NCBI GenBank assembly: GCA_946478645.1
Contig: CAMLCW010000106.1
Coordinates: 1 to 13,508, forward strand
Reading direction: 5' to 3'
From: an uncultured Variovorax sp.
GTDB taxonomy: Bacteria; Pseudomonadota; Gammaproteobacteria; Burkholderiales; Burkholderiaceae
Length of the DNA: 13,508 nucleotides
In this document: positions 13,329 through 13,508 of the stretch, piece by piece
Layout of the letters: each line of letters opens with the position of its first letter
How positions within the stretch are numbered: the stretch's first letter is position 1
Position numbers and translations under genes: made by a program
The notes under the pieces: model-generated
Told to the model about the DNA's origin: nothing
Databases searched by the model: none
The model's input: the letters and a program-made list of their open reading frames with translations, nothing else

Positions 13329-13508
13329 ATGAACCCCGATCTCAACAGCCTCATGCGCAGTGCCGCCCAACTCACGCGCGGGGGCCGGCTGGCGGAAGCC
13401 ACCGCCGCGATCCAACACGCACTGCGCAACGCGGCCGCCACGCGGGTGCCGCAAGGCCATGCCGACGTCATCGACGTGGAGGCGCGGGAGCTTGCGCCGG
13501 AGAGCGCG
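13329..13508 (+). CDS. PHB depolymerase family esterase, N-terminal fragment (runs off window)
   Basis: An ATG at 13329 opens a frame of 60 codons that continues past the right edge. It starts M-N-P-D-L-N-S-L-M-R-S-A-A-Q-L-T and then G-G-R-L-A-E-A-T-A-A-I-Q-H-A-L-R-N. This resembles the N-terminal segment of burkholderial PHB-depolymerase-family esterases. In that family this leader precedes an alpha/beta-hydrolase domain whose catalytic residues would lie outside the window. It follows the regulator by 37 bases with no evident promoter, so the two probably share a transcript. No strong ribosome site is visible before the ATG. The family call rests only on the N-terminus and the neighbour, so it is tentative. 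Confidence 0.6.
   Translation, partial: MNPDLNSLMRSAAQLTRGGRLAEATAAIQHALRNAAATRVPQGHADVIDVEARELAPESA

Overview
The window is GC-rich DNA with strongly G/C-biased third codon positions. It most likely comes from a betaproteobacterium, probably Burkholderiales. That assignment is an inference from the composition, the VirB-type protein sequences, and a ribbon-helix-helix regulator paired with a PHB-depolymerase-like gene at the right end. No rRNA, tRNA or other marker fixes the taxon.

Positions 1-12558 form one tightly packed plus-strand operon for a conjugation-type (VirB/D4, P-type) type IV secretion system. The order is virB3 (C-terminal part only), virB4, virB5, a small membrane protein of unknown function, virB6, virB7, virB8, virB9, virB10, virB11, virD4, a stand-alone LPD7-type mobilisation-associated protein, and a traX-like membrane protein. 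Most neighbours overlap or lie within about 20 bases; virB6/B7, virB8/B9 and virB9/B10 overlap by four bases (GTGA or ATGA). VirB7 is a 50-residue lipoprotein starting at GTG that is easily missed. It has a lipobox and the C-x-G-x4-P-x-N signature of VirB7.

Together these products would build the inner-membrane platform (VirB3, B6, B8), the three ATPases (VirB4, VirB11, VirD4), the outer-membrane core (VirB7, B9, B10) and the pilus tip (VirB5). TraX would modify the pilin. VirB1, VirB2, the relaxase, oriT and any integrase are not in the window. The leftward genes presumably continue outside it.

Positions 12559-12865 contain no convincing gene. At the end of this gap lies a compact regulatory site: an 18-bp perfect palindrome overlapping an extended -10 promoter, with a third half-site one helical turn upstream. 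It drives a ribbon-helix-helix (CopG-like) repressor at 12866-13291, whose mRNA is predicted to be leaderless. After 37 bases the start of a PHB-depolymerase-family esterase gene runs off the right edge. This pair looks like ordinary chromosome or cargo, so the edge of the conjugative module probably lies between 12558 and 12838.
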